Source of the DNA: Candidatus Zhuqueibacterota bacterium
Lineage (GTDB): Bacteria > Zhuqueibacterota > Zhuqueibacteria > Oceanimicrobiales > Oceanimicrobiaceae
DNA: 33,401 nucleotides
Assembly (NCBI GenBank): GCA_029261995.1
Contig: JAJDAF010000009.1
Span: 1-33,401, forward strand
Direction of reading: 5' to 3'
The position numbers and the translations under genes were made by a program. Below are positions 16,945 through 25,430 of the stretch, one piece after another; the first letter of the stretch is position 1, and each line of letters begins with the position of its first letter. The notes beneath the pieces were generated by a model. That model made no database searches, was not told the origin of the DNA, and worked only from the letters and a program-made list of their open reading frames with translations.

Positions 16945-18732
16945 TTATTTAACCAGACCCTCCTTTATCGCATAGTATGTCACCTCGGCATTGTTTTTCA
17001 TCTTCATTTTCGAAAGCATGCGCGCCCGCAAAGTGCTGACTGTCGACTTGCCGAGGCTAAGCTCACCCGCAATGTCGTTGATGGTCTTGCCGGAGGCCAA
17101 CATGCACATGACCTGGAACTCGCGGTTTGACAGGTTCTCGTGCAATTTGCTGCCCGCCGGCTTGATGGCGTCGAAGACCAACTGCTCGGCCATGTCGGGC
17201 GTCACATACTGCTGGCCCTGCGCGATTTTCCTGACCGCGCCGATCAAATCTTCCTGAATGCCGGCCTTGCTGAGATAGCCGGCCGCACCGGCCCGCAAGG
17301 CGCGCAATGCGTACTGCTTGTCCGAGTGGATGCTGAGCACCAGCACCGGCAGGCTGGGCCGCAGGCTTTTCAATTCCTCCAGCACTTCCAGCCCGTTCTT
17401 GCCAGGCATGGAAATATCCAGCAGCAGCACGTCGTACTCGTTTTTCCAGACCTTTGAGATGACCTCAAAGCCATCGCACGCCTCCTCGACCACCACGATG
17501 TCGGCGGTTTCCGCTAGAATCTGTTTCAGCCCCTGGCGTACCACCAGGTGGTCGTCCGCGATCAGGACGCGGATTTTCCGGCTCATGGGCACGGTAATGC
17601 TGAGCGTAGTGCCCATGCCCGGTACGCCGTCAATTTCGATGTCGCCCTTCCACGGGTGCAGCCGTTCCTGCATCCCGATCAGTCCCATGGAGGACGATTT
17701 CAAGACCTGCTCGCGCGAGATGCCACGGCCGTCGTCGCGCACAATCAGTTCGAGTTTTTGCGCGTCTTTTTTCATCTTGACCAGGATATTGCCGGCCTCG
17801 GCGTGGCGCGCGACATTGGTCAATGCTTCCTGGAAAACCCTGAACAGCGTCGTCTTCAACGCTCCTTCCACCACAACTTCCTCCGGGTCGGAGCTTAACT
17901 CGACTTTCACCCCGGTACGCTCCTCAAATTCGCTTGCTTCCCAGCGGATGGCCTCGGCAAAACCAAGATCATCCAGGACCGGCGGCCGTAGCTTCGCGGA
18001 AAGCTTCTGCACCGACTCCAGCGCCTTGCGAATCAGTTTTGCCATGGAATCGGTTTTCTGCAGCAGGCAGCGCTGCTCGCTCTTGAACTGACGGCTGAGC
18101 CAGGAAACATCGATATCGAGAGCCGTCAACGCCTGCCCCAGTTCGTCGTGAATCTGGCGGGCAATGCGCTTTCTCTCGTCCTCGCGCACCGACTGCAGGT
18201 GAGCAGAAAGGCTGCGCAACTGGTCGTGCGACTTTTTCAGCGCTTCCTCGGCCCGCTTGCGCTTGGTAACGTCTTCGATCAGGCTCATCACTACCACGCC
18301 ATTCGCCGTCTTGACGTAAGTCAGGCCGACCTCGAGCTGAATCTCAGTGCCGTCTTTGCGCAAACCCACGAGTTGCCGTCCCTGGCCCATTTCTCTGGGA
18401 CTGGGATCGCGGGCGTAGTCTTTGCGGTGGCGCACGTGGGCCGGTCGCAAGCTTTGCGGAATCAGAACTTCGATCATCTCGCCCAAAAGTTCTTCGCGGG
18501 GATAGCCGAACAGCTCTTCGGCCCGCTTATTCACCAGCTCAATTTTGCCACCCTCGTTCGACAGGATAATGCCCTCAGTCGCCGACTCAAGCAAGACCGG
18601 ATAGACTTCCTGACCGACACTGCGCCGGCTGTCTGCCTGGATCGCGCCGTTGACTTCGAGCTTGTCGATTGTTTGACGCAAGCTCAGGATCTCGGCCTCC
18701 AGTTGTGCTTTGGTTTTTCGGTTATCCGCCAT
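16945..18732 (-). CDS. Single-chain PAS-histidine kinase-receiver-LuxR regulator
   Basis: A 595-residue protein with, in order, an N-terminal coiled coil (about 5-30), a PAS domain (45-155) and a HisKA_3 segment with QIHDELGQ (His195). These are followed by a HATPase domain with DDGRGIS (333-339), a receiver with IADDH (391-395) and phospho-acceptor LLLDISMPG (Asp439), and a LuxR/NarL helix-turn-helix (530-595, LSNREFQVMCMLASGKT). No membrane segment is seen, so it is a cytoplasmic sensor. Kinase and output regulator, normally two proteins, are joined here. The Met at 383, where a separate regulator gene would start (17586), has no ribosome site, which supports a true fusion. The signal and target genes are unknown. 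The upstream gap carries another palindromic repeat. Confidence 0.93.
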   Translation of the reverse strand: MADNRKTKAQLEAEILSLRQTIDKLEVNGAIQADSRRSVGQEVYPVLLESATEGIILSNEGGKIELVNKRAEELFGYPREELLGEMIEVLIPQSLRPAHVRHRKDYARDPSPREMGQGRQLVGLRKDGTEIQLEVGLTYVKTANGVVVMSLIEDVTKRKRAEEALKKSHDQLRSLSAHLQSVREDERKRIARQIHDELGQALTALDIDVSWLSRQFKSEQRCLLQKTDSMAKLIRKALESVQKLSAKLRPPVLDDLGFAEAIRWEASEFEERTGVKVELSSDPEEVVVEGALKTTLFRVFQEALTNVARHAEAGNILVKMKKDAQKLELIVRDDGRGISREQVLKSSSMGLIGMQERLHPWKGDIEIDGVPGMGTTLSITVPMSRKIRVLIADDHLVVRQGLKQILAETADIVVVEEACDGFEVISKVWKNEYDVLLLDISMPGKNGLEVLEELKSLRPSLPVLVLSIHSDKQYALRALRAGAAGYLSKAGIQEDLIGAVRKIAQGQQYVTPDMAEQLVFDAIKPAGSKLHENLSNREFQVMCMLASGKTINDIAGELSLGKSTVSTLRARMLSKMKMKNNAEVTYYAIKEGLVK

Positions 18733-18961
18733 CTTGAAAATCGCCGTAAAAAGTCATGCTTGATTTGGGGATTGACAAAAGAAGTTAACGTTTCTGGGGA
18801 CACAAAAGCAACGATCATTTCCCAGTCATGCCTGCTATGTGTGAAGCAATCCCACCAGGCAGGTGTTCCTCGCAGAATACGACTTGATCTTTCCACGAAT
18901 GTTTGCGAAGTTGTTGTTAGCCGGATATATTAAGTGGTTGACCGAGAACCAAGGAACGCAT

Positions 18962-19112
18962 GTCCTTCTGAGCACAAGCTCCCATTCGCTGCTTTGCAAG
19001 GCCGGCGCTTCCGTGCGAAGAATCTCTTTCACAGGCAGGAGTTACCTAAGATTCTTCGCGCTCCAAGCATTTGTCCGAGGCGAAGCATTTGGGATTCCGC
19101 GCTCAGAATGAC
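18962..19112. repeat. Palindromic intergenic repeat (GTCNTTCTGAGC...GCTCAGAATGAC)
   Basis: GTCCTTCTGAGC (18962-18973) and GCTCAGAATGAC (19101-19112) are inverted with one mismatch. The inner arms GCGAAGAATCT (19015-19025) and AGATTCTTCGC (19049-19059) are perfect. The 18733-19183 gap is otherwise without a supported gene. This is a different family from the element at 16843 but of the same general kind. Confidence 0.7.
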
Positions 19113-19183
19113 GATATTGACAGTTTTCGGTCAAACACTATGATATCCTGCCGTCCTTTTCTGAAAACGAAGTGGCGCTTCAA

Positions 19184-20131
19184 ATGCACCAAGACTCCCC
19201 ATTCTCGCCCTTCCTGACCAGCCAGGGCGTGGTCATTCTCGATGGCGGCCTGGCGACCGAGTTGGAGAACCGTGGCCACAATCTCGACCATGCGCTTTGG
19301 TCAGCCCGACTGCTGCTGTCGCAGCCCGGGGAGATCCGCGCCGTGCAGCGCGCCTATCTCGAAGCCGGCGCTGATTGTATTGCTTCGGCGACCTACCAAT
19401 CCACCCTCCCCGGTTTGCAGAAAGAAGGTTTGACGGCGACACAAGCCATGCAGGCCATGGCAGATGCCGTGGCGCTCACATGCGATGCCCGCGATGAGTT
19501 CTGGGAGTCGTGTGCGGATAGCGCCAGACACCGACCGCTGGTGGCCGCCAGCATTGGACCTTACGGCGCTTATCTTGCGGACGGCTCGGAATTCAGGGGC
19601 GATTACGGCCTTTCCGTGGCTGAGCTGCGCGCGTTTCATGAACCGCGCTGGCAGGCGTTTGCCAACAGCCAGGCCGAGGTTCTCGCCTGCGAAACCATCC
19701 CGGATTTTTCTGAAGCACAGGCGCTCCGCCAGCTATTTGATGACACGCCCGACCTCCACGGCTGGGTGAGTTTTTCCTGCAAAGACGGCGTTCATATCTC
19801 GGATGGCACGCCGTTGTCAGAGTGCGCCGCGTTGTTCCGGGATTGCCCGCAAGTGGCCGCGCTCGGCATTAACTGCACGCCACCGCGCTTTATGGAGCAG
19901 TTGATCGAGCAGATAAAGCAGGGCGCGCCGGAAAAGCTGGTGGCGGTCTATCCGAACTCGGGTGAAACCTATGACGGGGAGCAGCGGGTCTGGCGCGGCC
20001 AGTCTGACAGCCGCAATTTCGCGGACATGGCGCTACGTTGGCGAGCCTCCGGCGCAAATCTGATTGGCGGTTGTTGCCGCACCGGGCCGGGGCATATTCG
20101 GGCCATCAGGGCAGCGCTTTCGGGGAAGTGA
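19184..20131 (+). CDS. mmuM: Homocysteine S-methyltransferase (MmuM-like)
   Basis: A 315-residue homocysteine S-methyltransferase domain protein. The zinc-binding cysteines are visible in GINCTPPRF (Cys231) and GGCCRTGPGH (Cys297, Cys298). VILDGGLATELENRG near the N-terminus and ASIGPYGAYLADGSEFRGDY (122-141) match MmuM. It transfers a methyl group from S-methylmethionine or S-adenosylmethionine to homocysteine, giving methionine. A GTG at 19172 in the same frame could also start translation. The ATG at 19184 gives an N-terminus of the same length as E. coli MmuM, but neither has a good ribosome site. No amino-acid permease (MmuP) is adjacent. The 3' end overlaps a convergent gene by 26 bases. 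Confidence 0.9.
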   Translation: MHQDSPFSPFLTSQGVVILDGGLATELENRGHNLDHALWSARLLLSQPGEIRAVQRAYLEAGADCIASATYQSTLPGLQKEGLTATQAMQAMADAVALTCDARDEFWESCADSARHRPLVAASIGPYGAYLADGSEFRGDYGLSVAELRAFHEPRWQAFANSQAEVLACETIPDFSEAQALRQLFDDTPDLHGWVSFSCKDGVHISDGTPLSECAALFRDCPQVAALGINCTPPRFMEQLIEQIKQGAPEKLVAVYPNSGETYDGEQRVWRGQSDSRNFADMALRWRASGANLIGGCCRTGPGHIRAIRAALSGK

Positions 20132-20795
20132 CCTTGACTGAAACCTGAACAGCATCTCCCAGGATATTCATCACGTTTTCGCGGATCATCAACATATAGG
20201 TATGTAACAAGCTGTCTATTTCCCGGATGCCGGCGCCGGATATCTCCGCTATCTCGGGGTAATATTCGAACGTCAACTTTTTCAAAGCCTTGTGTAACGA
20301 AATCTTAAAGTCCCGGTAGAACTCGTCTGTTCGATAGTCATCTACCAGGCTTTGGTATAAAATAGCCCGCTGTTTGGGGCTGAGTTCCCCACGCCAGTTG
20401 TTTTCGAATTCTTTCATTTCCTCTGCAATTGATTCTTCGCTATAGGAAGGATATTCAATTTTCTTATAATAGAGTTTTCTGCCGGCAGGGATTTCATCGC
20501 CGCAAAAATCGACCACGATGTCTTCTACTTCTTCGAAAATCCAGATGCCGTAAAATTTGAAATCCTTGTCAGCCAGGATACCCTGGCTGAGTGCATCTTC
20601 ATCGAGTTCGCCGTGGAAGTCTAAGTGCGGGTAAGCTGTTTTTGTGGTGAAATGCTGTACCGTCCGCGCTGTGATGGTTTCAATCATTTCATTGGTAAAC
20701 CGGGACTGGCGCTCTTTGAAGGCATCGTACTGCTTCATGGCTTCTTCGCACCTGTCGAGCGAGTCAAGAAAATCTCGGATATCGTCGTCAGACAT
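20106..20795 (-). CDS. Unrecognised 229-residue protein
   Basis: I do not recognise this family. The protein is acidic and predicted to be mostly helical at both ends. Between them is a central beta-rich part with the aromatic and acidic stretch FYGIWIFEEVEDIVVDFCGD (about residues 80-99). No signal peptide, membrane segment or catalytic motif is evident, so it is probably cytoplasmic. The start at 20795 has only A+T-rich sequence upstream and no clear Shine-Dalgarno. The last 26 bases overlap the 3' end of the convergent mmuM gene. It follows the NACHT gene on the same strand, but with a gap of 192 bases and different base composition, so a functional link is not indicated. Coding status rests on length and protein-like composition. 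Confidence 0.6.
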   Translation of the reverse strand: MSDDDIRDFLDSLDRCEEAMKQYDAFKERQSRFTNEMIETITARTVQHFTTKTAYPHLDFHGELDEDALSQGILADKDFKFYGIWIFEEVEDIVVDFCGDEIPAGRKLYYKKIEYPSYSEESIAEEMKEFENNWRGELSPKQRAILYQSLVDDYRTDEFYRDFKISLHKALKKLTFEYYPEIAEISGAGIREIDSLLHTYMLMIRENVMNILGDAVQVSVKVTSPKALP

Positions 20796-20987
20796 TTTGG
20801 GTTAATTTAATTCCATTTGGATGTTCACGAGAACTGACGGGGGTCAGGCTGATCTCTACTCTATATGCCACACGACCGGGAATGCCACGGGCTTATTCTC
20901 GCTTTCGTCAAGGCCACCCGTCCGCGTTGGCATTCTCATGTCAGTTTGGGTTGTGCCATTAGTGGTTCTTCGCAAAACAGAATATCA

Positions 20988-23900
20988 TTAGTTTATTTGC
21001 TTAAGCTTCTTAAGGACATCATTGATATCCAACTGCTCACTTCTTGCAGCATAGAACTCTTGTTCGAGTCCCTCTAGGAATGAGTAAAGGAAATTGACAT
21101 CCTCATATTTAGCAGAATGATTCTTTATGAAACTGATAATCACTTTCCTTACGCCAAAGTAATTCTGCTCAGATTGAATCGCGATTTTGGTTAACCCAGC
21201 TAGAACATTCTGCCGCAAACTATTGAAGCTATCTTCAGTAATCTTCTTTACATAGCTCAATCTTAACAATTGGATCAAGTTGGGTATTACATCCATACTC
21301 TTTAGATGTTGTAGTGGTGACTTGTCATGGATATTTGTCGGAAATTTATTGTGCCTCCTAATCCAATTACAGTAGTACTTTAGGCCATCAATATCTTGAA
21401 GCCCAATCAAATACTCCGCTGCCCTTAGCTTGTCTTTCCTGACTTTTCCTTCAAGAAGGTTCTTTAGAATAGTGTGAATATGGATACTCTCGTATTTCAC
21501 AAGCTTATCAACAATTTCCCACCTAAAATCATCCTCAATTTTTGGCAACAACTGCTCCACTACATCCAATCTATTTGATATTCTAAGAACTGTTTCTAGC
21601 GCCAGCCGACGGGTATCAATGCTTCTCTTTGTACTGCGAATTTCATCGAAAGCAAAATGCAAGACTTCCTCAATCCTATGCCTTTTGCAATACGCGATGT
21701 GATTTTGTAGGACGAAATCATTCTCAATACCACTGCTCAGGTTTTCCAAGATCCTTTCGGTGAGATCGGATTTCAATAACCTTTTTTCTAGAAATTCGAA
21801 ACCAGTAGACTCTCCATCTGGCCAATAGAATGAAAGCATATCTAGCAAGACAGTCTTGGGGAATTCCAGGCCTAGCTTCTTCAAGAAATATGACAAGATT
21901 AGGGCAATCGCGCTTGTCGAAAATGAGCCATCTCCTTTTGTAATCAAGGCAGCTCTGAAGTTAACTCTCGTCAAGTTTGACTCGCACCAATTCGAAATCC
22001 AGTCTTTATGTTCATCCGACAAATCAATATCTACTTTGTTCTTCATCTTCTCATATATCTTCTGGATGCAGAACCAACCCCAGTTGTCCTGACCAATTGG
22101 TTTCAGCGCAGCGTCTTTGGTAACTATTTGCTCTCGCGCTCTGTCCTGAAGAGCGCCGAGTGCTAACTCAGAAAAATAGGGATTATCCCAATGCTCGGTT
22201 TCAATTTGTGTGAGCTCTTCAGCGGTCAAAGTCTCTTTTTGTTCGGTTTCGAAGAGCAATTTAATCTGTTGAAGAAATTCGGCTTCGTCGAAAAGCAAAT
22301 CAAAATCACGCTGATTTCGCTCCTTCCCCTCCTTTTCATAATCCCTTTTCGCCGGTAACATGAACTTATTGTTTGACAGCTCATTTATCCGCTTATTGAA
22401 TGTCAAAAACAAATCGTGATTCTTCCACATCAGAGAATTCTCAAGACTTAAGACATCTTCGTCAGTGATATCCTTATCTGAGTACTTCGTACAAAAATAG
22501 TCTATACACCTAGAGTCGGCTACTGTTGCAAGAGCAACAAAGCAATCGTTAGTCTTCTTCTCTTCTTTCAATAGTTGTTTGAATGCTTCCAGCCTAGTAT
22601 CTGTCTTGTCAAAGAATATTCGAAAATGTCGGGTTTCCTCTTCGAAGTGTTCGCGTACGAGGACAACAAAGAGCTCCAAGCTTAACTCAAGAAGTGAAGA
22701 ATCCTTCGCATAAGCACGCCCAGCATTTTCAGCAATAGTTGGAACAGCTTTTTCCAGCAGCGCGCTATGCAAATTACGAGGATGGTCTATGAAATAAGTT
22801 AGGATTTTTCTAATGGCCTCAGTCGACGTCGCCTTTTCTAATCCAATCCTCAAGTGCCATCCTTCATCAATAAGTCTGGACTCACTACGGTCACTCGAGA
22901 TCATAAATCGCAAATATTTAATACCTTGCAAGAAAACATCAATATTTTGATCAAGATAATCACCATTATACAAGAAATAGTACAGTGCATATCTAATTCT
23001 ATCGCTGTCCGATTCTCTACACTTGTCTACAATCTTTCTACAGCCTTGCGGCGAAATGAGCTTCAAATTTGTCAATGCCATTACTGCTCTTTGTTGAACA
23101 AGCTCTTCGTTATCATCGTTTAGCGCATATTCCAGTAGGAATTTCTCAATTTGCTCCTTCTTGGCAAAGGGGATTTCAAAATGTCCTAGTAATTCAATTC
23201 CATTTGTCACAGTAGTATAATGCACTGCTTTGTCTATTTCAGTTCGCAAAAAATCGATAGTCTCATCAGCCTGCCCAAACCGCGCCAGTTCACTAAACTT
23301 GAATTTGTCCCGGTTGATCCATATTTGCTTCGCTTTGTAGGCATTGAAAATTTCTTTAAAAATCTGGATTCGCTTTTCAAGATCAATTTTGTCGGGCTCG
23401 AACCTAACAACAAGTTCGGATTCGTTCTCTAAGACCCAATCCAGTAAATCACTATTAGTAGAGATACTGAGGAGAAAGGAGAGTGTGTTTACCCATGAAG
23501 GAATAATTCTCAGATATTCCGGTTCAAAGGCAATAAACTCTTTTGTCAATTCAAGTGATTGACACGCTAGAACTTTCGCGGCAAGATATTCTTGGAAATT
23601 GTTATGCTCAAATTGCCAAGTAGCATCTTGTTCATTCTTCTTCCAGGCAGTACAGTATTTTGTCAGATCCCGAAGAACTTTGTCTTCTATTAGTTGTTGG
23701 AATTCATCGTTCGTGATGAAATTCCTACCTAGAGTTTCCATTCCAATAGCAAGGTGTTCCAACGCCCGAATTATCGCTCTTCGCTCTTCTCCTAATATGA
23801 TAGTTGTTCTATAGTGCTCTTCATCCAATTTGATTCTAGCTATCAGCAGCTGCTCAAATAGCGCAGATTTACTTTGCGGCAAAAGGCCATTGCTTTCATA

Positions 23901-25142
23901 TAATTCACTCAAATGAGTCAAATAGAATGGAATCTTCAAGAGATCTTGAAGTTGATGTTGTAGGACAGTTTTCGTAAATTCTGGTGCTCGATTAGCAAAT
24001 CTGTCTTCGATATGTTTTTCTATTTCCTCTGGGTCTAATTCATGAAGTCTATGAGTAGAAAAGGTCTTTAGAGTTCCCGATGACTGCTCTGTCTCGGTCT
24101 TATAAAAATTCGTTCTGCAAGAAACAATAACATGTGCTTGCGGATAGGTGTCAACAAATAATTCTATTTGTCTAAAGGCACTTTTTCTATTTGTGCTTTC
24201 AATTTCATCCAATCCATCCAAGATAACAAAGAATCGGTTTTGAGGCACTTTGTCCCAATCAACTGGCAGTAGATCGGAAATGTTTTGGTTGGTGTATTTG
24301 CTGAGAGATAAATAGAAAGGGTAATAGGATTGGTTGTCATTTAAGAGTTTACAGGCCAGTTGTTGCAGTTCTATCGTTTTTCCAGAACCCGCATCACCTA
24401 TAAGAGCAATTCGACTCGTTTTTTTACTTAATTCATGAAGGTCTTTCGAGAAGGCATGCTTAACAAAAAGGGACTCGTCATCATTCTGGCGTCGAGCAGG
24501 CACGACTTTTCTCGGTATGTAATATCGAATACACTTGTACTCGTCAAGCCTTACTTTCTTTAATGCTTGAGTTACTTGCTCATATGTTTGAGAAGACGTA
24601 TCTTCATCTAGCTGCCAAACGACGTTTTCAAGGAATCTCCTGACCTGACGCTCAAATTCTATTTCGTCATGGAAGTCTACCACCCAGCCTTTATAATGGG
24701 AGCGCAGTCTCTCCCTGAATGCTTCAACTTTGGCGATTTGCTCTTGGTCATCAATACTACCTTTACAGTTTTGTTCTTTGAAATAGAAATTGATTAGAGG
24801 CCTTTTTCTCTGTTTCCATCTTTGATATGCGATTTCAAATTCTTCTACCGTTCCCGATTCATAATCTTTACCCGTATTTGGATTCTTGGCGCCGGTAGGG
24901 GTTCCGAATCTCTTCCAGAGAATTCCGACAAACACATCGTATTCACCTATTTGTTCATTAATTATGGCTTGAGGCCTTTGGCCAAATTGTGGGATTACAG
25001 ATTTTTCCCAATCGACCATTAGTAATGATACATCGGACTTATTCTGATATTTTTGATTGATTTCGTTGCAGAGATATTCCACTATCGATTTTTCAGCCTT
25101 AAGGTCACCAGGACAAGAAACAAAAACTTTTACTCTATCCAT
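20988..25142 (-). CDS. STAND/NACHT NTPase with DUF4062/TIR-like N-terminal domain
   Basis: A 1384-residue protein. Residues 1-175 start VKVFVSCPGDLKAEKSIVEY and contain YDVFVGILWKRFGTPTG, which matches DUF4062, a TIR-related fold often found at the head of NLR-like proteins. The NACHT domain has Walker A GDAGSGKT (249-256), Walker B FFVILDGLDEIE (304-315), the arginine segment VSCRTNFY (340-347) and the STAND motif FEHNNFQEYLAAKVLA. About 800 residues of helical, probably HEAT-like solenoid follow, the usual sensor region. By analogy with bacterial NACHT/Avs proteins it may sense a phage product, oligomerise with ATP and trigger an effector. That role is inferred. The gene is strongly A+T-rich relative to its neighbours, stands alone with a weak ribosome site, and was probably acquired horizontally. 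Confidence 0.88.
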   Translation of the reverse strand: MDRVKVFVSCPGDLKAEKSIVEYLCNEINQKYQNKSDVSLLMVDWEKSVIPQFGQRPQAIINEQIGEYDVFVGILWKRFGTPTGAKNPNTGKDYESGTVEEFEIAYQRWKQRKRPLINFYFKEQNCKGSIDDQEQIAKVEAFRERLRSHYKGWVVDFHDEIEFERQVRRFLENVVWQLDEDTSSQTYEQVTQALKKVRLDEYKCIRYYIPRKVVPARRQNDDESLFVKHAFSKDLHELSKKTSRIALIGDAGSGKTIELQQLACKLLNDNQSYYPFYLSLSKYTNQNISDLLPVDWDKVPQNRFFVILDGLDEIESTNRKSAFRQIELFVDTYPQAHVIVSCRTNFYKTETEQSSGTLKTFSTHRLHELDPEEIEKHIEDRFANRAPEFTKTVLQHQLQDLLKIPFYLTHLSELYESNGLLPQSKSALFEQLLIARIKLDEEHYRTTIILGEERRAIIRALEHLAIGMETLGRNFITNDEFQQLIEDKVLRDLTKYCTAWKKNEQDATWQFEHNNFQEYLAAKVLACQSLELTKEFIAFEPEYLRIIPSWVNTLSFLLSISTNSDLLDWVLENESELVVRFEPDKIDLEKRIQIFKEIFNAYKAKQIWINRDKFKFSELARFGQADETIDFLRTEIDKAVHYTTVTNGIELLGHFEIPFAKKEQIEKFLLEYALNDDNEELVQQRAVMALTNLKLISPQGCRKIVDKCRESDSDRIRYALYYFLYNGDYLDQNIDVFLQGIKYLRFMISSDRSESRLIDEGWHLRIGLEKATSTEAIRKILTYFIDHPRNLHSALLEKAVPTIAENAGRAYAKDSSLLELSLELFVVLVREHFEEETRHFRIFFDKTDTRLEAFKQLLKEEKKTNDCFVALATVADSRCIDYFCTKYSDKDITDEDVLSLENSLMWKNHDLFLTFNKRINELSNNKFMLPAKRDYEKEGKERNQRDFDLLFDEAEFLQQIKLLFETEQKETLTAEELTQIETEHWDNPYFSELALGALQDRAREQIVTKDAALKPIGQDNWGWFCIQKIYEKMKNKVDIDLSDEHKDWISNWCESNLTRVNFRAALITKGDGSFSTSAIALILSYFLKKLGLEFPKTVLLDMLSFYWPDGESTGFEFLEKRLLKSDLTERILENLSSGIENDFVLQNHIAYCKRHRIEEVLHFAFDEIRSTKRSIDTRRLALETVLRISNRLDVVEQLLPKIEDDFRWEIVDKLVKYESIHIHTILKNLLEGKVRKDKLRAAEYLIGLQDIDGLKYYCNWIRRHNKFPTNIHDKSPLQHLKSMDVIPNLIQLLRLSYVKKITEDSFNSLRQNVLAGLTKIAIQSEQNYFGVRKVIISFIKNHSAKYEDVNFLYSFLEGLEQEFYAARSEQLDINDVLKKLKQIN

Positions 25143-25174
25143 TGTGTAATCACTTCAATAAAACCAGGTACATG

Positions 25175-25197
25175 GTTAGAAGTTTGAATGTTCTAAC
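25175..25197. promoter_or_regulatory. Inverted repeat in the NACHT gene leader
   Basis: GTTAGAA (25175-25181) and TTCTAAC (25191-25197) are perfect inverted halves with a 9-base spacer, 33 bases upstream of the NACHT start. A second palindrome, TCTATATAGA, lies at 25233-25242. Either could be an operator or an RNA hairpin. No binding protein is suggested by the sequence. Confidence 0.3.
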
Positions 25198-25389
25198 GTA
25201 GTAGAATCCGGCCAATCGGCTAAGAGAAGTTGTCTATATAGATAGAAACAAATTTCTAATATCAGAAACGTTTTTTCAGTTGGAGCCCGAATTCTCTTCT
25301 CCCAATCTCGGCAAGTATGGGGCAGGCCCCATATGATTCCAGGCAAAGTACTCAGTCCGCCCTTACAAAATACTAAGACGGAAGAAGAA

Positions 25390-25418
25390 CAGGGGCGGCA
25401 CGGAATCAGCCGCCCCTG
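25390..25418 (-). terminator. Terminator hairpin after the 218-residue protein gene
   Basis: CAGGGGCGGC (25390-25399) and GCCGCCCCTG (25409-25418) form a perfect 10-base stem with a 9-base loop. On the minus strand it is followed by TTCTTCTTCC, a pyrimidine-rich but imperfect T-run. It starts 12 bases past the stop codon at 25431. Confidence 0.65.
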
Positions 25419-25430
25419 CTTCAAAAAAGA

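Noticed and set aside
16945-17586. Separate response-regulator gene starting at the internal Met (17586)
   Set aside because: No ribosome site precedes it and the frame continues without a stop from the kinase part, so a fusion is the simpler reading.
17318-18091. A 257-codon plus-strand frame inside the kinase/regulator gene
   Set aside because: It is Ser/Arg-rich and low in complexity, typical of a shadow frame; the minus-strand protein has all expected domains.
20796-20987. Possible relic of a REP-associated transposase or small gene between the 229-residue and NACHT genes
   Set aside because: The only hints are the phrase TGACGGGGGTCAGG and a short GAATGCCA/TGGCATTC inverted repeat, which are too little to support an element.
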